Source: Metallosphaera tengchongensis (GTDB lineage: Archaea > Thermoproteota > Thermoprotei_A > Sulfolobales > Sulfolobaceae). Taken from it: DNA of 64,000 nucleotides. The notes under the pieces are model-generated. The model was not told the DNA's origin and did no database searches. It was given only the letters and a program-made list of their open reading frames with translations. Location of the stretch: positions 62,001 through 126,000 of the forward strand of contig NZ_CP049074.1 in NCBI RefSeq assembly GCF_013343295.1, in the 5' to 3' direction. Both the position numbers and the translations under genes were made by a program. Shown here in pieces: positions 1-8,507 of the stretch (position 1 is the stretch's first letter; the number at the start of each line of letters is the position of its first letter).

Positions 1-1244
1 TTATATTTCTCCTTTAATGAACGGTAAATCATCTCTCCCCTATCGATCATTTCCTTATATGCTGCCCTATCGATCTTGACCCCAAGGGGAGTGGTAAACT
101 CACCGTCCAAAAAGTTCTTCTTTCTGACCTCCACAGGGTCCATGCCGAGCTCTTGGGAGAGGTCCTCAACTAAGGTCTCTAGTATGAGCGCCGCTTCAGG
201 TCTACCTGCACCTCTATACGGTCCTGTTGGGGGCTTGTTAGTGTAAACCCCCATCGCCCTCAGCTTAGCGAACCTCATTCTGTATGGACCGTTAAGGAGG
301 GAGGCTATGAATGAGGGTGTTGTGGTGTTAAGTGTGAAGGCGTATGCCCCGAGGTCAACTACAACGTCCCCTTCTATACCGAGGATAGTCCCGTCTCTCC
401 TGGCGTGAAGCCTCACCTTGGAGTAGACTCCTCTACCCTGGGTAGGGTTGGTTAGGTGTTCCCTCCTGGTCTCTATCCACTTCACAGGTCTCTTAAGCCT
501 CATGGAAGCTATGGAAGTTAAGACGTATTCGGGGTACGCAGGTACCTTGTTCCCGAAACCCCCTCCTACGTTTTGTGGTGCGTAGACCACGATCTTCTCC
601 GGTGGGATCCCAAGGGCCTCCTGTAGGTCAGCCCTTATCCTAAAGGCTGACTGGAAAGAGCCTATGACGGTTAGGGTCTCGCCATTGAAGTAGGAGATTA
701 CGCCTTTAGGTTCCATTGGGTGCTGAACTATCCTATCCTGTAGGAGCTCTCTCTCCACAGTTACCTCAGAGTTGGCCACCTGCTCTAGATCACCCCCGGA
801 GAGGCTGAGGTCTATAGCGACATTCCCCTTCTCGTGGATCTTCACCTCCTCCTTCAATGACTCCTTTATGGTGGTCACTGGAGGGAGCTGGTCGTAATCA
901 GCCCCCACTTCGTCCAGGATGTCCTCAACCTCATACTTGTCCTCGACTACGAAAGCCGAGACTGGTTGACCCACAAAATTTACCATTCCGTCACTAACTA
1001 CTGGCATCTTTACCAAGTTCTTGGTCCTAGGATCGGGGCGGACAGGCATGTAGACTCCTACGTTCTTCCAGTCTAGGAATAGGAGGGCTTTATCGCTCCT
1101 CGCTACGTCCTTTACTTCAGCCCTAGCATAGGGAGACCTAAGAACTCCCAGGTAAACTGTACCCTCTAAAGATACATCGTCTACATACTTTCCCATTCCT
1201 GTTAAAGAGTCTAAATGTTCTCTTAGTCTGACCGTGTTGGACAT
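1..1244 (-). CDS. Aldehyde (glyceraldehyde-type) oxidoreductase, molybdopterin-binding large subunit, 5' part
   Basis: The gene runs off the left edge; 414 codons are visible from an ATG at 1244. The N-terminus ([20 protein letters not shown]) and the stretches [49 protein letters not shown] and [12 protein letters not shown] are typical of the xanthine dehydrogenase/aldehyde oxidase large subunit that holds the molybdopterin cofactor. In Sulfolobales these enzymes oxidise glyceraldehyde or other aldehydes, the step after KDG cleavage in the non-phosphorylative ED branch, which fits the many ED genes in this window. The C-terminal part and any FAD or iron-sulfur subunits lie outside. The substrate cannot be read from the sequence; a carbon-monoxide-dehydrogenase-like or other aldehyde specificity remains possible. 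The family assignment is secure. Confidence 0.88.
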   Translation of the reverse strand, partial: MSNTVRLREHLDSLTGMGKYVDDVSLEGTVYLGVLRSPYARAEVKDVARSDKALLFLDWKNVGVYMPVRPDPRTKNLVKMPVVSDGMVNFVGQPVSAFVVEDKYEVEDILDEVGADYDQLPPVTTIKESLKEEVKIHEKGNVAIDLSLSGGDLEQVANSEVTVERELLQDRIVQHPMEPKGVISYFNGETLTVIGSFQSAFRIRADLQEALGIPPEKIVVYAPQNVGGGFGNKVPAYPEYVLTSIASMRLKRPVKWIETRREHLTNPTQGRGVYSKVRLHARRDGTILGIEGDVVVDLGAYAFTLNTTTPSFIASLLNGPYRMRFAKLRAMGVYTNKPPTGPYRGAGRPEAALILETLVEDLSQELGMDPVEVRKKNFLDGEFTTPLGVKIDRAAYKEMIDRGEMIYRSLKEKY

Positions 1245-1319
1245 AGCTAAAAGTTCTCTCGAGTGTCATTAAAAGCATTTCTCGAATCAGTTTCAGCCCT
1301 GAACGTGGAGAAAGCTTAA

Positions 1320-1350
1320 CCGACCTATCTGCCTAAAGGGAGAGGTTTCC
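1320..1350 (-). repeat. Degenerate TnpB-element right-end hairpin (copy 1 of 13)
   Basis: The plus strand reads GACCTATCTGCCTAAAGGGA, then GAGGTTT, matching the dispersed consensus TGACCTCCTCCCC, GCCCTAAAGGGC, GAGGTTT with a damaged left hairpin arm. It sits about 75 bp from a second copy. The native direction, judged from copies that follow tnpB 3' ends, is the minus strand. Confidence 0.5.
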
Positions 1351-1402
1351 GTCTTTCTAGAGTGGTTGTTCTACCAGTTGGACTTTTACCAATACACGGT
1401 TC

Positions 1403-1433
1403 TCACTCCTCCCGCCCTAAAGGGCGAAGGTTT
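1403..1433 (-). repeat. TnpB-element right-end hairpin (copy 2)
   Basis: It contains CGCCCTAAAGGGCG, a perfect short hairpin, followed by AAGGTTTAG. It lies directly downstream, in the minus-strand sense, of the tnpB relic at 1436-1905. That is where the right end and the omega-RNA 3' part lie in IS200/IS605 and IS607-type elements. Confidence 0.65.
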
Positions 1434-1435
1434 AG

Positions 1436-1905
1436 CTGAGGTCTAAAGGGTTACTCCCCTTGTGGGAGTTAGTCCATTGGAGGAGACGAAAAAAGAGAGG
1501 GGCTTTATCATCAGACTACTATTTTCTTTATCCTTAACTTCACAATGATGAGGACACTGCTAGCGTCCCTCTGTCATCTGTGGCGTTGTGGACTAATGAC
1601 TACTACCCTGGGCCTCCTCTAAACCTTAACGCTGTAGAAAGTGCAGAGTCTAGAAGTGTTGTACTCAACTACTAAGTACGTTTTTCCCCATACTCGTGGA
1701 GCTTAAACGTTATAGTATGGACGAGTTTACGGTAAGACCAGATGTTTGAAGTGAACTTATTGCCCTTCTTCCGGGAGATGGAGAGTTGGTATCCCGGGAA
1801 GATCGTTGATGCTCCAGATCCCAATACCAAGTTCATCAACATTCTTAATACCTCCCTAACGTTCCTCATCTTCACACTGGGTGTCCATAGAACGGTGTAA
1901 AACAT
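1436..1905 (-). pseudogene. tnpB (RNA-guided nuclease of IS200/IS605-type element), decayed 3' part
   Basis: One reading frame (1672-1905) gives LSISRKKGNKFTSNIWSYRK followed by LVHTITFKLHEYG. This matches the TnpB segment seen again at about 27.4 kb (SISQGKGNKFTVNIWSYHEL). Past the stop at 1672 the sequence continues in other frames with TnpB-like pieces (a VVEYNTS-like stretch near 1670, then a shared tail ending just before the right-end hairpin at 1403-1433). Several stops and frameshifts make it non-functional. The 5' half, including the first catalytic aspartate region, is missing. Family identity is good because three relics in the window share the same layout; the exact element name is not recognised. 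Confidence 0.65.
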
Positions 1906-1939
1906 GCCCTTACAAACCTTACTCCTCAGTCCTTGTCAT

Positions 1940-3022
1940 TTAGATAAGCTCTCTGAACACCTTGCTTATCAACTTTTCCGCAGGGCAATATAGATCCCCT
2001 CGCTTTACTATCCATGACGAGTCCATAAGCCTATTTAAATAATTATAAATTTCAGAGTCGCTTAGCTCTCTACCCTCATTAACCTCTAAGGCCGACTTTA
2101 TTTCACTCCACCTACTACATTCCCTCGCTATTGTCCTCATTACAGTCATGTATCTATCTTTCGCTATAGTTCTCTTCAACAAGAAATTGTTAAACTCGTT
2201 AACCGTCAAGTCTCTGGCTTTATCAGTAGTCCTCTTTATTGCGTCATTGAAATCTCTTGTCCTATAATAATAGTAACCAAAGTAGGTTAACCAACCAGGA
2301 ATTCCTCCTACTTCCTCATAAACCCTCTCATGATCCTTAAACTCTATTCCAAGCTCCTCAAATCCCTTCCTTAAGAAGTTCACGCTTTCAACCCTGTTAA
2401 AAGGATGGAGTTCGACTTCATTCATCGCTCTGCCAAACAACGGAGAGTTAGCATCGTCTGCCCTTAAGAACCTGTAAAGCAACCCCATCTTTGACCCACT
2501 TAGAATAATCTTAACCTTGCTAAGATTATCAAAAGAATAAGCTAGCGGGTATAGCAAGTTCACGCCCCTGAGGTTTATCAACTCCTGAGCTTCATCCATT
2601 ACAACTACGACTACGTCTCTAGTCCAGTCGTTTAAAGCCTCTAACAAAAAAGAGAAGCTCAACCTCTCTTTTCTTCCCCAGTTGAACTTAACTTCATTCC
2701 CCATGACATTCAGGCCCTTTACCCCCTTTAGGAAGTCTAAGAGCGAAGGGAACCTCTTGACCAGCTTATTAACCTCTCTTTCTATCTCGATCAAGAAGTC
2801 TTTGTAAGAAAAGTAACTTTTCTCCTCAAATCTCCTTAGGTCTATATAAATATAAGGAAATTTCAATTCGCCGATAGAAATCATTACGACCGAGGATTTC
2901 CCGGTTCTCCTTAAACCTGAAACTATGGTCAGAGGCGACGATAGGGACTTTACACTATCTATTTCCTTTTCTCAGTCGTAAAAGTCAGCCCTTACCTTCT
3001 TGGGTGATGGATCAAATAGCAC
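1940..3022 (-). pseudogene. Archaeal AAA ATPase (pfam01637-type), interrupted by one TGA
   Basis: From a GTG at 3022 the sequence reads MLFDPSPKKVRADFYD, a stop (TGA, 2974-2972), then EKEIDSVKSLSSPLTIVSGLRRTGKSSVV and on without further breaks to 1940. The stop sits where this family has Arg in the FYDREKEI motif, so one C-to-T change (CGA to TGA) explains it. Downstream are the Walker A motif GLRRTGKSS, Walker B-like VVVVVMDEAQE, a sensor region (KIILSGSK) and a C-terminal winged-helix-like part. The longest ATG-initiated frame (2884) starts after the P-loop and would make a protein unable to bind ATP. Members often accompany mobile DNA or toxin-like systems; no partner is visible. It could be a very recent pseudogene, a readthrough gene or a sequencing error. 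Confidence 0.8.
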
Positions 3023-3100
3023 TTCTACCCCCAGAAGTAACTTCTACCCCTAGAAGTTAATGAGCTATGACCTTTTCCAACTTATGACCTTATTCCAACT
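3021..3100 (-). promoter_or_regulatory. Control region with two tandem dyads and two tandem direct repeats
   Basis: Two dyads, ACTTCT-accccc-AGAAGT (3021-3038) and AACTTCTACCCCTAGAAGTT (3039-3058), are repeated with a 19-bp period. Next to them are two direct repeats, TATGACCTTTTCCAACT (3066-3082) and TATGACCTTATTCCAACT (3083-3100). The array lies immediately upstream of, and just overlapping, the GTG of the ATPase gene, so it looks like paired operator sites for two factors or one cooperative factor. No TATA box is obvious inside it. Confidence 0.6.
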
Positions 3101-3137
3101 GAGATCCTATCCCTCACAACATGAGAGATGAGTGGAG

Positions 3138-3329
3138 TCAATCGTCAATAATTAAATTGTAGTGTACCCCTTTGAAGAGAGGTTTCCTTAGGACAACACT
3201 ATCCGAATTTACCATGACAAACGTAGCCAACTTGTTACCCTTGCCTTGAGAGATAAAAAGAGATGTCCCAGGTAGACGGTCAGTAATACCATCTTTCACA
3301 GTACAAAGCTGAAAAGGATTTCCGTTCAC
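3138..3329 (-). pseudogene. Short ORF, probable transposase (TnpB) fragment
   Basis: A 63-codon frame starts with GTG at 3329, overlapping the stop of the permease gene (GTGA). It contains GTSLFISQGKGNKL, which resembles the ISQGKGNKF segment of the TnpB relics at 1.7 and 27.4 kb, then a tail VVLRKPLFKGVHYNLIIDD that does not match them. The most likely reading is a small insertion-sequence remnant fused by chance to the permease 3' end. The overlapping start could instead mean a translationally coupled small protein. Function unknown. Confidence 0.35.
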
Positions 3330-4834
3330 TCTGGAGGTATCTCTTGGAATATCTCCTTTAGCCTTATGCCCTCCTTTCTCCTCTTCAGGTCAGCTACCAG
3401 ATATATAACAGCCCCCGACCCTACTAACGCAATCAAGTACCCCGTGCCTATGACGTTAATCCCTGAGGTAGATATCACCCCGAAGAACGGGTTGGTAACA
3501 GATTCAAAGGCTAGGAAGGCCATGAAAACTGCAGACAATACACCTCCCGCAATGAGGACGCTGTTCCTTTCCCTCCAACCTACCTTCATCGCAGTTAGTC
3601 CAATCAGGAAGAGATATATGGCAGCTAATGGGGTATAGGCGTAAAGCGACTCAGCCCCGTTTACTGATATGAGGGGGATAGATAGGAAGATCAAGGTCAG
3701 CACCATATCCAATATGTGGGCCATGTATGGGGAGGAGGCCTTGTTCAACTTAGCGAAGAAGCTTGGGAATACCCTATCAAAGGAAAAGGCAAACACATAC
3801 CTAGAGAACACGATCACCCCGAAAGCCATGACGAAGAAGTTCCAGGAGATGAGACCTATCCCCAAAACCCACTGAAGCACTGGAGGGGATACAGCTATGG
3901 CCGCCGACCAGAAATTGTAAGTGAAGGTAGGGTAATACGCAGCGTTGAACGTATACCCACCCACTAGGTCCATGACCAGGAAGGGCAGAGTTATCATGGC
4001 AGTAGTGAGCAAGCTCCCCAGGATCAAGTTCCACTTTAGGGAGCCGTCTTTGGCCTCGGAAGCCACCGCAGGGCCAGCGTAGAGCCATATGTAGGCGAAG
4101 GAGGCAAAGTAGGGTACCATGTATATCGTCGAGCCCCAACTGAACTTAGGACCGGTATAGGTCTGCGTAGTTACCCCCTCCTCTTGGAGGAACCTAAGGA
4201 CGTCTTGATGGAAGGACCCTGCATTCAGGGCGATCGCCAAAACTCCAAGTATCAAAGTTGCTGAGGATATGAACCCTAACCATGTGGTGAGGGAGTAACC
4301 CCACTTGGGTTTAACGACGTTAATGGCGATGATAACGGCAAACGCTAAAGCTGAGAGGGCGTAGATGAGGACTTCTTGGGATACGGTAAGAGTACCGTAA
4401 GGATTGACAAAGACGTTGTTGGCAAGGTAAGTTAGGGAAGGTAACTTATCAAGTGTACCAATCTCCAGGAGAACTGCGTTAATGGCACTTACTGAGAAGA
4501 AGGCTGAGAGCGCAAAGAAGGGTGGCATATTGAAAGCCAGAGCGATTCCCATGATACTTCCTAAGGTTCCGTTGAGTTTCCTAGAGAGCCAGATGTAATC
4601 CCCGCCTGTCCTAGGCATCCTAAGCATGAGCTGAGTGTAGACTAGGACGAGGGGCAGGGAAATTAAGAAAGTCAAGAGGGATGCCAACCATAGGTTAGCC
4701 CCTGAAACAATATATGGGGAGATTCCCTCAAATACCGCGAGTCCCGCCCCCATATTAGCTACGTTCAGCATTACCAGGTCCTTCAAGGAAGCCTGCTTTA
4801 CGAGACCTGAAGATTGCCTCAAAAACCTTGCCAT
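3326..4834 (-). CDS. APC-superfamily amino-acid/polyamine permease
   Basis: A 502-residue membrane protein with about twelve hydrophobic segments. After a short cytoplasmic start (MARFLRQSSGLVKQASLKD) the first helix contains NMGAGLAVFEGISPY, and helix 2-3 carries LRMPRTGGDYIWLSRKLNG, the PRTGGDY/W motif typical of APC permeases of Sulfolobales. It would import amino acids or related amines with protons. Length is normal for the family. The start at 4834 is supported by the family-like N-terminus. It stands alone; the next genes belong to mobile DNA on both sides. Substrate not predictable. Confidence 0.85.
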   Translation of the reverse strand: MARFLRQSSGLVKQASLKDLVMLNVANMGAGLAVFEGISPYIVSGANLWLASLLTFLISLPLVLVYTQLMLRMPRTGGDYIWLSRKLNGTLGSIMGIALAFNMPPFFALSAFFSVSAINAVLLEIGTLDKLPSLTYLANNVFVNPYGTLTVSQEVLIYALSALAFAVIIAINVVKPKWGYSLTTWLGFISSATLILGVLAIALNAGSFHQDVLRFLQEEGVTTQTYTGPKFSWGSTIYMVPYFASFAYIWLYAGPAVASEAKDGSLKWNLILGSLLTTAMITLPFLVMDLVGGYTFNAAYYPTFTYNFWSAAIAVSPPVLQWVLGIGLISWNFFVMAFGVIVFSRYVFAFSFDRVFPSFFAKLNKASSPYMAHILDMVLTLIFLSIPLISVNGAESLYAYTPLAAIYLFLIGLTAMKVGWRERNSVLIAGGVLSAVFMAFLAFESVTNPFFGVISTSGINVIGTGYLIALVGSGAVIYLVADLKRRKEGIRLKEIFQEIPPE

Positions 4835-4893
4835 ATATCTGAGTTCATAACTGGGTTTATAAAGTATTTCTAGTATTTATGATGATAGGTAAT

Positions 4894-5470
4894 ATGTGTG
4901 GACAACAATTTGGTTGTTTTGGTATAAATTGAATTTTCTTTATTGTGTAAAAGTATTTTTAGGGTGAGGGCGGGTTGTTTATTTAGGTTAGAACATGGAC
5001 AGGTCTGATTTCCTCGCCCTCACCCGAGTCATCTCTACCCTTTTAAAGTATAAACGTTAAGCCTAGGTCTCATCCCTTGGATCAGGTTATATTAGCCTTG
5101 ACGTCTTACTTGTCAAGTTGGAGGACTTCATTGCCTCACAGTACCTTTCTACTACTTTCATAAGTCTAATGTTAGTTATGGGGTCAAGGATGTTAAGTAT
5201 GGGGATTATTTGCTCGTTGATGGGGTCTTGAGGGTTAATGGTGAGTACTTATGGGTCATTAGGCATTACGGGCTAGCTAGTTGTGTTCACGTTAAGGTCT
5301 AAAACACATACTAGCAAGTATGGACTCGCACTTCACACGGAACTCGAAAAGAAACACAATAACGAGGTGGCTAAAGATGTTCTTCCACGACACGATTTAC
5401 TCGAAATCTATTGGATTGAGTTGGAATAAAATTGAATTTTATCGAAGTGTATGAAATTGTTGTCCACACA
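4894..5470 (+). mobile_element. Insertion sequence remnant, left copy (IS6/IS240-like DDE transposase)
   Basis: It has perfect 17-bp terminal inverted repeats, TGTGTGGACAACAATTT at 4895-4911 and its complement at 5454-5470. Inside is a decayed transposase frame beginning near 4994 (ATGGACAGG...), and the end still reads NTITRWLKMFF in one frame near 5350. Compared with the copy at 8508-9225 it lacks about 150 internal bases. The family call rests on the better-preserved copy. Between 4835 and 4893 lies only A+T-rich promoter-like sequence for the permease. Confidence 0.75.
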
Positions 5471-5788
5471 CCTCAAACGCCAAGAAAACCAATAATATTA
5501 ACTCTAGAGAACTGGAGTTATCCTCTACGATTGCAATATCCAATACATTACGGGTACATAGCAACTATAAATGATAATTACACAGCGTATCAAATGTTGT
5601 ACAAATTAATGGATAAAGGAAACTATAGCCCTCCACTCTTCTTTAAAGTTGCAAACGCTGAAACACCTAAAGGTAATTATTCTACCGATAATTTAATGAT
5701 AATAATTGTAGTAATCTTCGTTGTAATCCTATTTAGCGCGTATTTAGTAATGAGGAAAAGACAAGGATCTTTTTACGTTTTTATATAA
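5471..5788 (+). pseudogene. 3' end of a truncated membrane-anchored protein gene
   Basis: An open frame enters from the insertion-sequence end and codes about 105 residues: an extracytoplasmic-looking part with several Asn and Tyr (LTLENWSYPLRLQYPIHYGY), then a single transmembrane helix (LMIIIVVIFVVILFSAYLVM) and a short basic tail (RKRQ). The first part of the gene is absent, cut off exactly at the inverted repeat, so this is a fragment carried by the mobile unit. The protein family is not recognised. Its 3' end overlaps the convergent Rieske gene by 8 bp. Base use is A+T-rich like the rest of the island. Confidence 0.6.
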
Positions 5789-6113
5789 TTTCCACACAAA
5801 TTTCACCCGCCTTTATAATTACATCATATATTTCCAAGTTAGACGTCTCCTTCCATTTCCCATAATCATTAACGTAAGGTACCATCACAGGTTTCCCTGA
5901 ATTCAGATCATAAACGTAACCGTGAAGATGACATCTAATCTGATTATCTCCAATAAGATCACCGTAAGCCAGATCTCCACCTTTATGCGGACACCATCTT
6001 GAAAAACACTTCAGCTTTCCCCTTATATTTGTGATTATCAAATCTTTTCCTCTTATTTCAATAGTTTCCATTTTACCTTCTTGTATCTCTCGCAGTCCAG
6101 TGCATGTAATCAA
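5781..6113 (-). CDS. Rieske-type [2Fe-2S] ferredoxin
   Basis: A 110-residue soluble protein with the Rieske cluster pattern C41-P-H43 and C61-H-L-H64 (SRWCPHKGGDL and RCHLHGYVYDL). There is no membrane anchor or signal peptide, so it is a cytoplasmic ferredoxin of the nitrite-reductase-small-subunit/dioxygenase-ferredoxin type and not a bc1-complex subunit. It would carry one electron to an oxygenase or oxidase that is not encoded nearby. It is divergent from the dps-like gene, with which it shares a 186-bp control region containing repeated boxes. That suggests joint regulation, perhaps by redox or iron (inference). It belongs to the A+T-rich island. Confidence 0.85.
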   Translation of the reverse strand: MITCTGLREIQEGKMETIEIRGKDLIITNIRGKLKCFSRWCPHKGGDLAYGDLIGDNQIRCHLHGYVYDLNSGKPVMVPYVNDYGKWKETSNLEIYDVIIKAGEICVEII

Positions 6114-6138
6114 ACTATGTTCACCTTCTATTTATATT

Positions 6139-6253
6139 AACTTTTAATTAAGATAGTATATTATTTAAAATTAACTTTAATTTCCCCTCACACTGTGTGG
6201 TAACAGCAGTTCATTTGCACTAACTCCTAATTTAAAGTAACTTTTAATTAGAA
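6139..6253. promoter_or_regulatory. Divergent control region with repeated AACTTTTAATTA boxes and a central dyad
   Basis: AACTTTTAATTA occurs at 6139-6150 and 6239-6250, exactly 100 bp apart, with a weaker copy TAACTTTAATT at 6172-6182. Each strong copy lies close to one divergent start (Rieske gene at 6113, dps-like gene at 6300). Between them is the perfect dyad CACAC-T-GTGTG (6189-6199). The layout suggests a shared regulator of both promoters. Confidence 0.5.
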
Positions 6254-6255
6254 AG

Positions 6256-6292
6256 CTTTATAATCTAGTACTAGAATCTATTTAATAGGTGA
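6256..6292 (+). promoter_or_regulatory. TATA box and ribosome binding site of the dps-like gene
   Basis: CTTTATAAT at 6256-6264 lies about 40 bp before the GTG start, and GGTGA at 6288-6292 lies 7 bp before it. A short 5' leader with a Shine-Dalgarno-like site is therefore expected, which decides for the GTG at 6300. Confidence 0.55.
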
Positions 6293-6299
6293 AAAACAA

Positions 6300-6872
6300 G
6301 TGAGTCAAAACGAAGTAAAGCCGGTTGGAGTAGAAATCCTAGAAAAATCTGGATTAGATGTGAAAAAATTAATAGATAAGTTAGTTAAAGCCACAGCAGC
6401 TGAATTCACAACCTACTATTACTATACCATACTAAGGATGCATCTGACTGGAATAGAGGGTGAGGGACTAAAGGAAATAGCTGAAGATGCAAGACTTGAA
6501 GATAGACTTCACTTTGAATTAATGACACAAAGGGTATATGAGTTAGGTGGATCTCTCCCTAGAGATATGAGGGAAGTAGCAGACATTTCAGCTTGTGCAG
6601 ACGCTTATTTGCCACAGAACTGGAAAGATCCAAAAGAAATTTTAAAAGTATTATTGGAGGCTGAACAGTGTGCAACAAGAACTTGGAAAGAAGTATGTGA
6701 CATGACGTATGGCAAAGATCCTAGAACTTACGACTTAGCCCAAAGAATACTGCAAGAAGAGATAGAACATGAGGCATGGTTCCTAGAACTACTTTACGGT
6801 AGACCATCGGGACACTTCAGAAGATCATATCCTGGTGAAGGTCCTCGATCCAGAAAGTCTAAATTCGAGTAA
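6300..6872 (+). CDS. Dps-like ferritin (thioferritin type), peroxide/iron defence
   Basis: A 190-residue four-helix protein of the Dps-like group described in Sulfolobus solfataricus, which forms 12-subunit cages that oxidise Fe(II) with H2O2. Visible features are E35 in helix [13 protein letters not shown] in helix B (residues 62-73) and EEIEHEAWF near 153-161, together a bacterioferritin-like ferroxidase set. C124 and C133 flank ATRTWKEV and give the thiol pair next to the active site that defines thioferritins. The basic C-terminal tail ([17 protein letters not shown]) could bind DNA. It starts with GTG. Together with the Rieske protein and the Nramp-family transporter it forms the oxidative stress/metal cargo of the mobile island. 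A T-rich terminator follows at once. Confidence 0.88.
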   Translation: MSQNEVKPVGVEILEKSGLDVKKLIDKLVKATAAEFTTYYYYTILRMHLTGIEGEGLKEIAEDARLEDRLHFELMTQRVYELGGSLPRDMREVADISACADAYLPQNWKDPKEILKVLLEAEQCATRTWKEVCDMTYGKDPRTYDLAQRILQEEIEHEAWFLELLYGRPSGHFRRSYPGEGPRSRKSKFE

Positions 6873-6915
6873 AAAATTTTTTAATTTCTTTTTACTCTAA
6901 TATTTTTATATTTTA
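6873..6915 (+). terminator. T-rich transcription terminator after the dps-like gene
   Basis: The stretch holds runs of six, five and five T separated by A and C, just after the TAA. Such runs terminate archaeal RNA polymerase without a hairpin. Confidence 0.5.
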
Positions 6916-6954
6916 TATATTTGTGTTATAAAACTCAACAAGAAGGGTTATCTT

Positions 6955-8145
6955 ATGAGTAGAAGGGAAGTCGCACGACTATTTGGTCCTGCATGGATAG
7001 CACTACTTGCTGATGCAGATGCTGCTAGCATAATAGGAGGTCTAATTACGGGAAAACAATACGGCTTAGGTCTCATGTGGTTTGTCCTACTCCTCGCACT
7101 TCCTCTATTCATCGTCCAAGAAGCTGCAGGAAGAATATCAGCAATTACTGGGAAAAGTTTAGGAGAGATAATTAGAACTCACTACTCCAAAAAAATCGCA
7201 ATACTAGCTACCTTTCCCATATTTTCCATAGACGTTTTTACTTACATTAGCGAATACATCGGAATAGCATTAGGGAGTTACCTAATAGGAATTCCCCCAT
7301 TCATAGGCTTGATGACATTCTTCATCCTCCATCTTCTCGTCATAATGACTAAAAATTATGAGAAAACAGAGAAGACATTATTATTCATCTCGTTTTTGCT
7401 AATATTGTCGTCTATTGTAGCTATAATCCCAAAATCTCCTCAACTACACTTTTCAGCATATATCTCTACTTCAAACAATTTTCTAACATATTTGGCAATT
7501 AACATAGGTGCAGTAGTGACTCCACCTTGCATGTTAATTTACCAATCCTCGGCTACATCGTTAAAATATAACAGAGTAAACGAGATAACAGTTAAAGATA
7601 AACTATCATGGATAACTAGAGAGACAGCATTAGGTGCAATAAGCACTGAACTAATAATCGTCTTCGCCGAGGCAATAGGAACTGGATTAAACAGCATAGA
7701 TCCAACTAACACTTTCCAACTTTCATCCGTCTTAAGATCAATCTTCAGCGTCCTGCCTATGATCTTTGGGATACTCATAATAAGTGCTGGTTTCTTAGCT
7801 CTAATAGTAGTATCATTAAGTAGTGCTTGGGGTGTATTAGAGGCTCTAGGAAAGGACAATCACACAAGAAATTTACTGAAAATATACTCTTTAGAATCAA
7901 TTCCAGCTATCATAGTAGTTTATTTATATAGCTACAACTATTCTGAGGTCTTACAGTTCGCCATAACCCTTTTGACTTTAGCCCCTATAGTTTTCACAGT
8001 TATTGCAACAATCTTAGGAATACTCGTCTCGAATAGGAACATAATGAAAGACCACGCATACTCGAGACTTAGAATGTCTATTTACTTCTTAACTGTAGCG
8101 CTAATTTTCATAGGTGGAATCATTGGAGTAATGAGCCTAACCTAG
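6955..8145 (+). CDS. Nramp-family-like metal transporter with altered binding motifs
   Basis: A 396-residue protein with about eleven membrane helices. The order and spacing follow Nramp (MntH) proteins: N-terminal LFGPAWIALLADADAASIIGG for helix 1, QEAAGRISAITGKSLGEIIR after helix 2, and helix 6 with GAVVTPPCMLIYQSSATSLK. Canonical Nramp has DPGN in helix 1 and an A-x-x-M-P-H motif in helix 6; here these positions read DADA and TPPCMLIYQ. One Asp and a helix-6 Gln remain, but the Met and His are gone. It is therefore an Nramp-related carrier of uncertain ion. Linkage to a Dps-like gene suggests iron or manganese (inference). Codon use is A+T-rich like its island neighbours. Confidence 0.75.
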   Translation: MSRREVARLFGPAWIALLADADAASIIGGLITGKQYGLGLMWFVLLLALPLFIVQEAAGRISAITGKSLGEIIRTHYSKKIAILATFPIFSIDVFTYISEYIGIALGSYLIGIPPFIGLMTFFILHLLVIMTKNYEKTEKTLLFISFLLILSSIVAIIPKSPQLHFSAYISTSNNFLTYLAINIGAVVTPPCMLIYQSSATSLKYNRVNEITVKDKLSWITRETALGAISTELIIVFAEAIGTGLNSIDPTNTFQLSSVLRSIFSVLPMIFGILIISAGFLALIVVSLSSAWGVLEALGKDNHTRNLLKIYSLESIPAIIVVYLYSYNYSEVLQFAITLLTLAPIVFTVIATILGILVSNRNIMKDHAYSRLRMSIYFLTVALIFIGGIIGVMSLT

Positions 8146-8380
8146 AAGTGGAACGCAATGATTTGCTATGAAACTGCATATAACATAAGCTTAATTAAAT
8201 ATGGTTTATCTTAAGTGTTGATAAACTTCAGAAAAATACGTTTTATTCAACTTTATGCTTAGTATTTAGCGCACTTTTGAAGGCATATAATAAGCTATAA
8301 AATGTGTGTATAGTAAGAGAATTTAAGAAAATTAGTTCATAAGTTGGTAGAGACTGATTTTTATACCATGTAACTGCACT
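8146..8380. other. A+T-rich noncoding stretch inside the island
   Basis: Nothing codes here on either strand beyond very short frames. Together with 8381-8507 it forms the right part of the cargo between the transporter and the right insertion-sequence copy. Confidence 0.5.
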
Positions 8381-8507
8381 CTAAGTGTTAACAAAGTATA
8401 AAATGAGTTTAATCTTAGGGGAGTCTATTGACAGTAACTTTCCAATAAATTCATGAGATAGCTCATTAATCTTCTTAATTCTTGTTTCACAAGCGTAGAT
8501 ATTCGGG
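8381..8507 (-). pseudogene. 3' end of a second gene truncated by the insertion sequence
   Basis: On the minus strand an open frame enters from the insertion-sequence end at 8507 and reads about 41 codons (NIYACETRIKKINELSHEFI, then GKLLSIDSPKIKLILYFVNT) to a TAG at 8381. Its start is missing. It mirrors the truncated gene at the other cargo end. Too short to assign a family; it could be chance. Confidence 0.35.
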
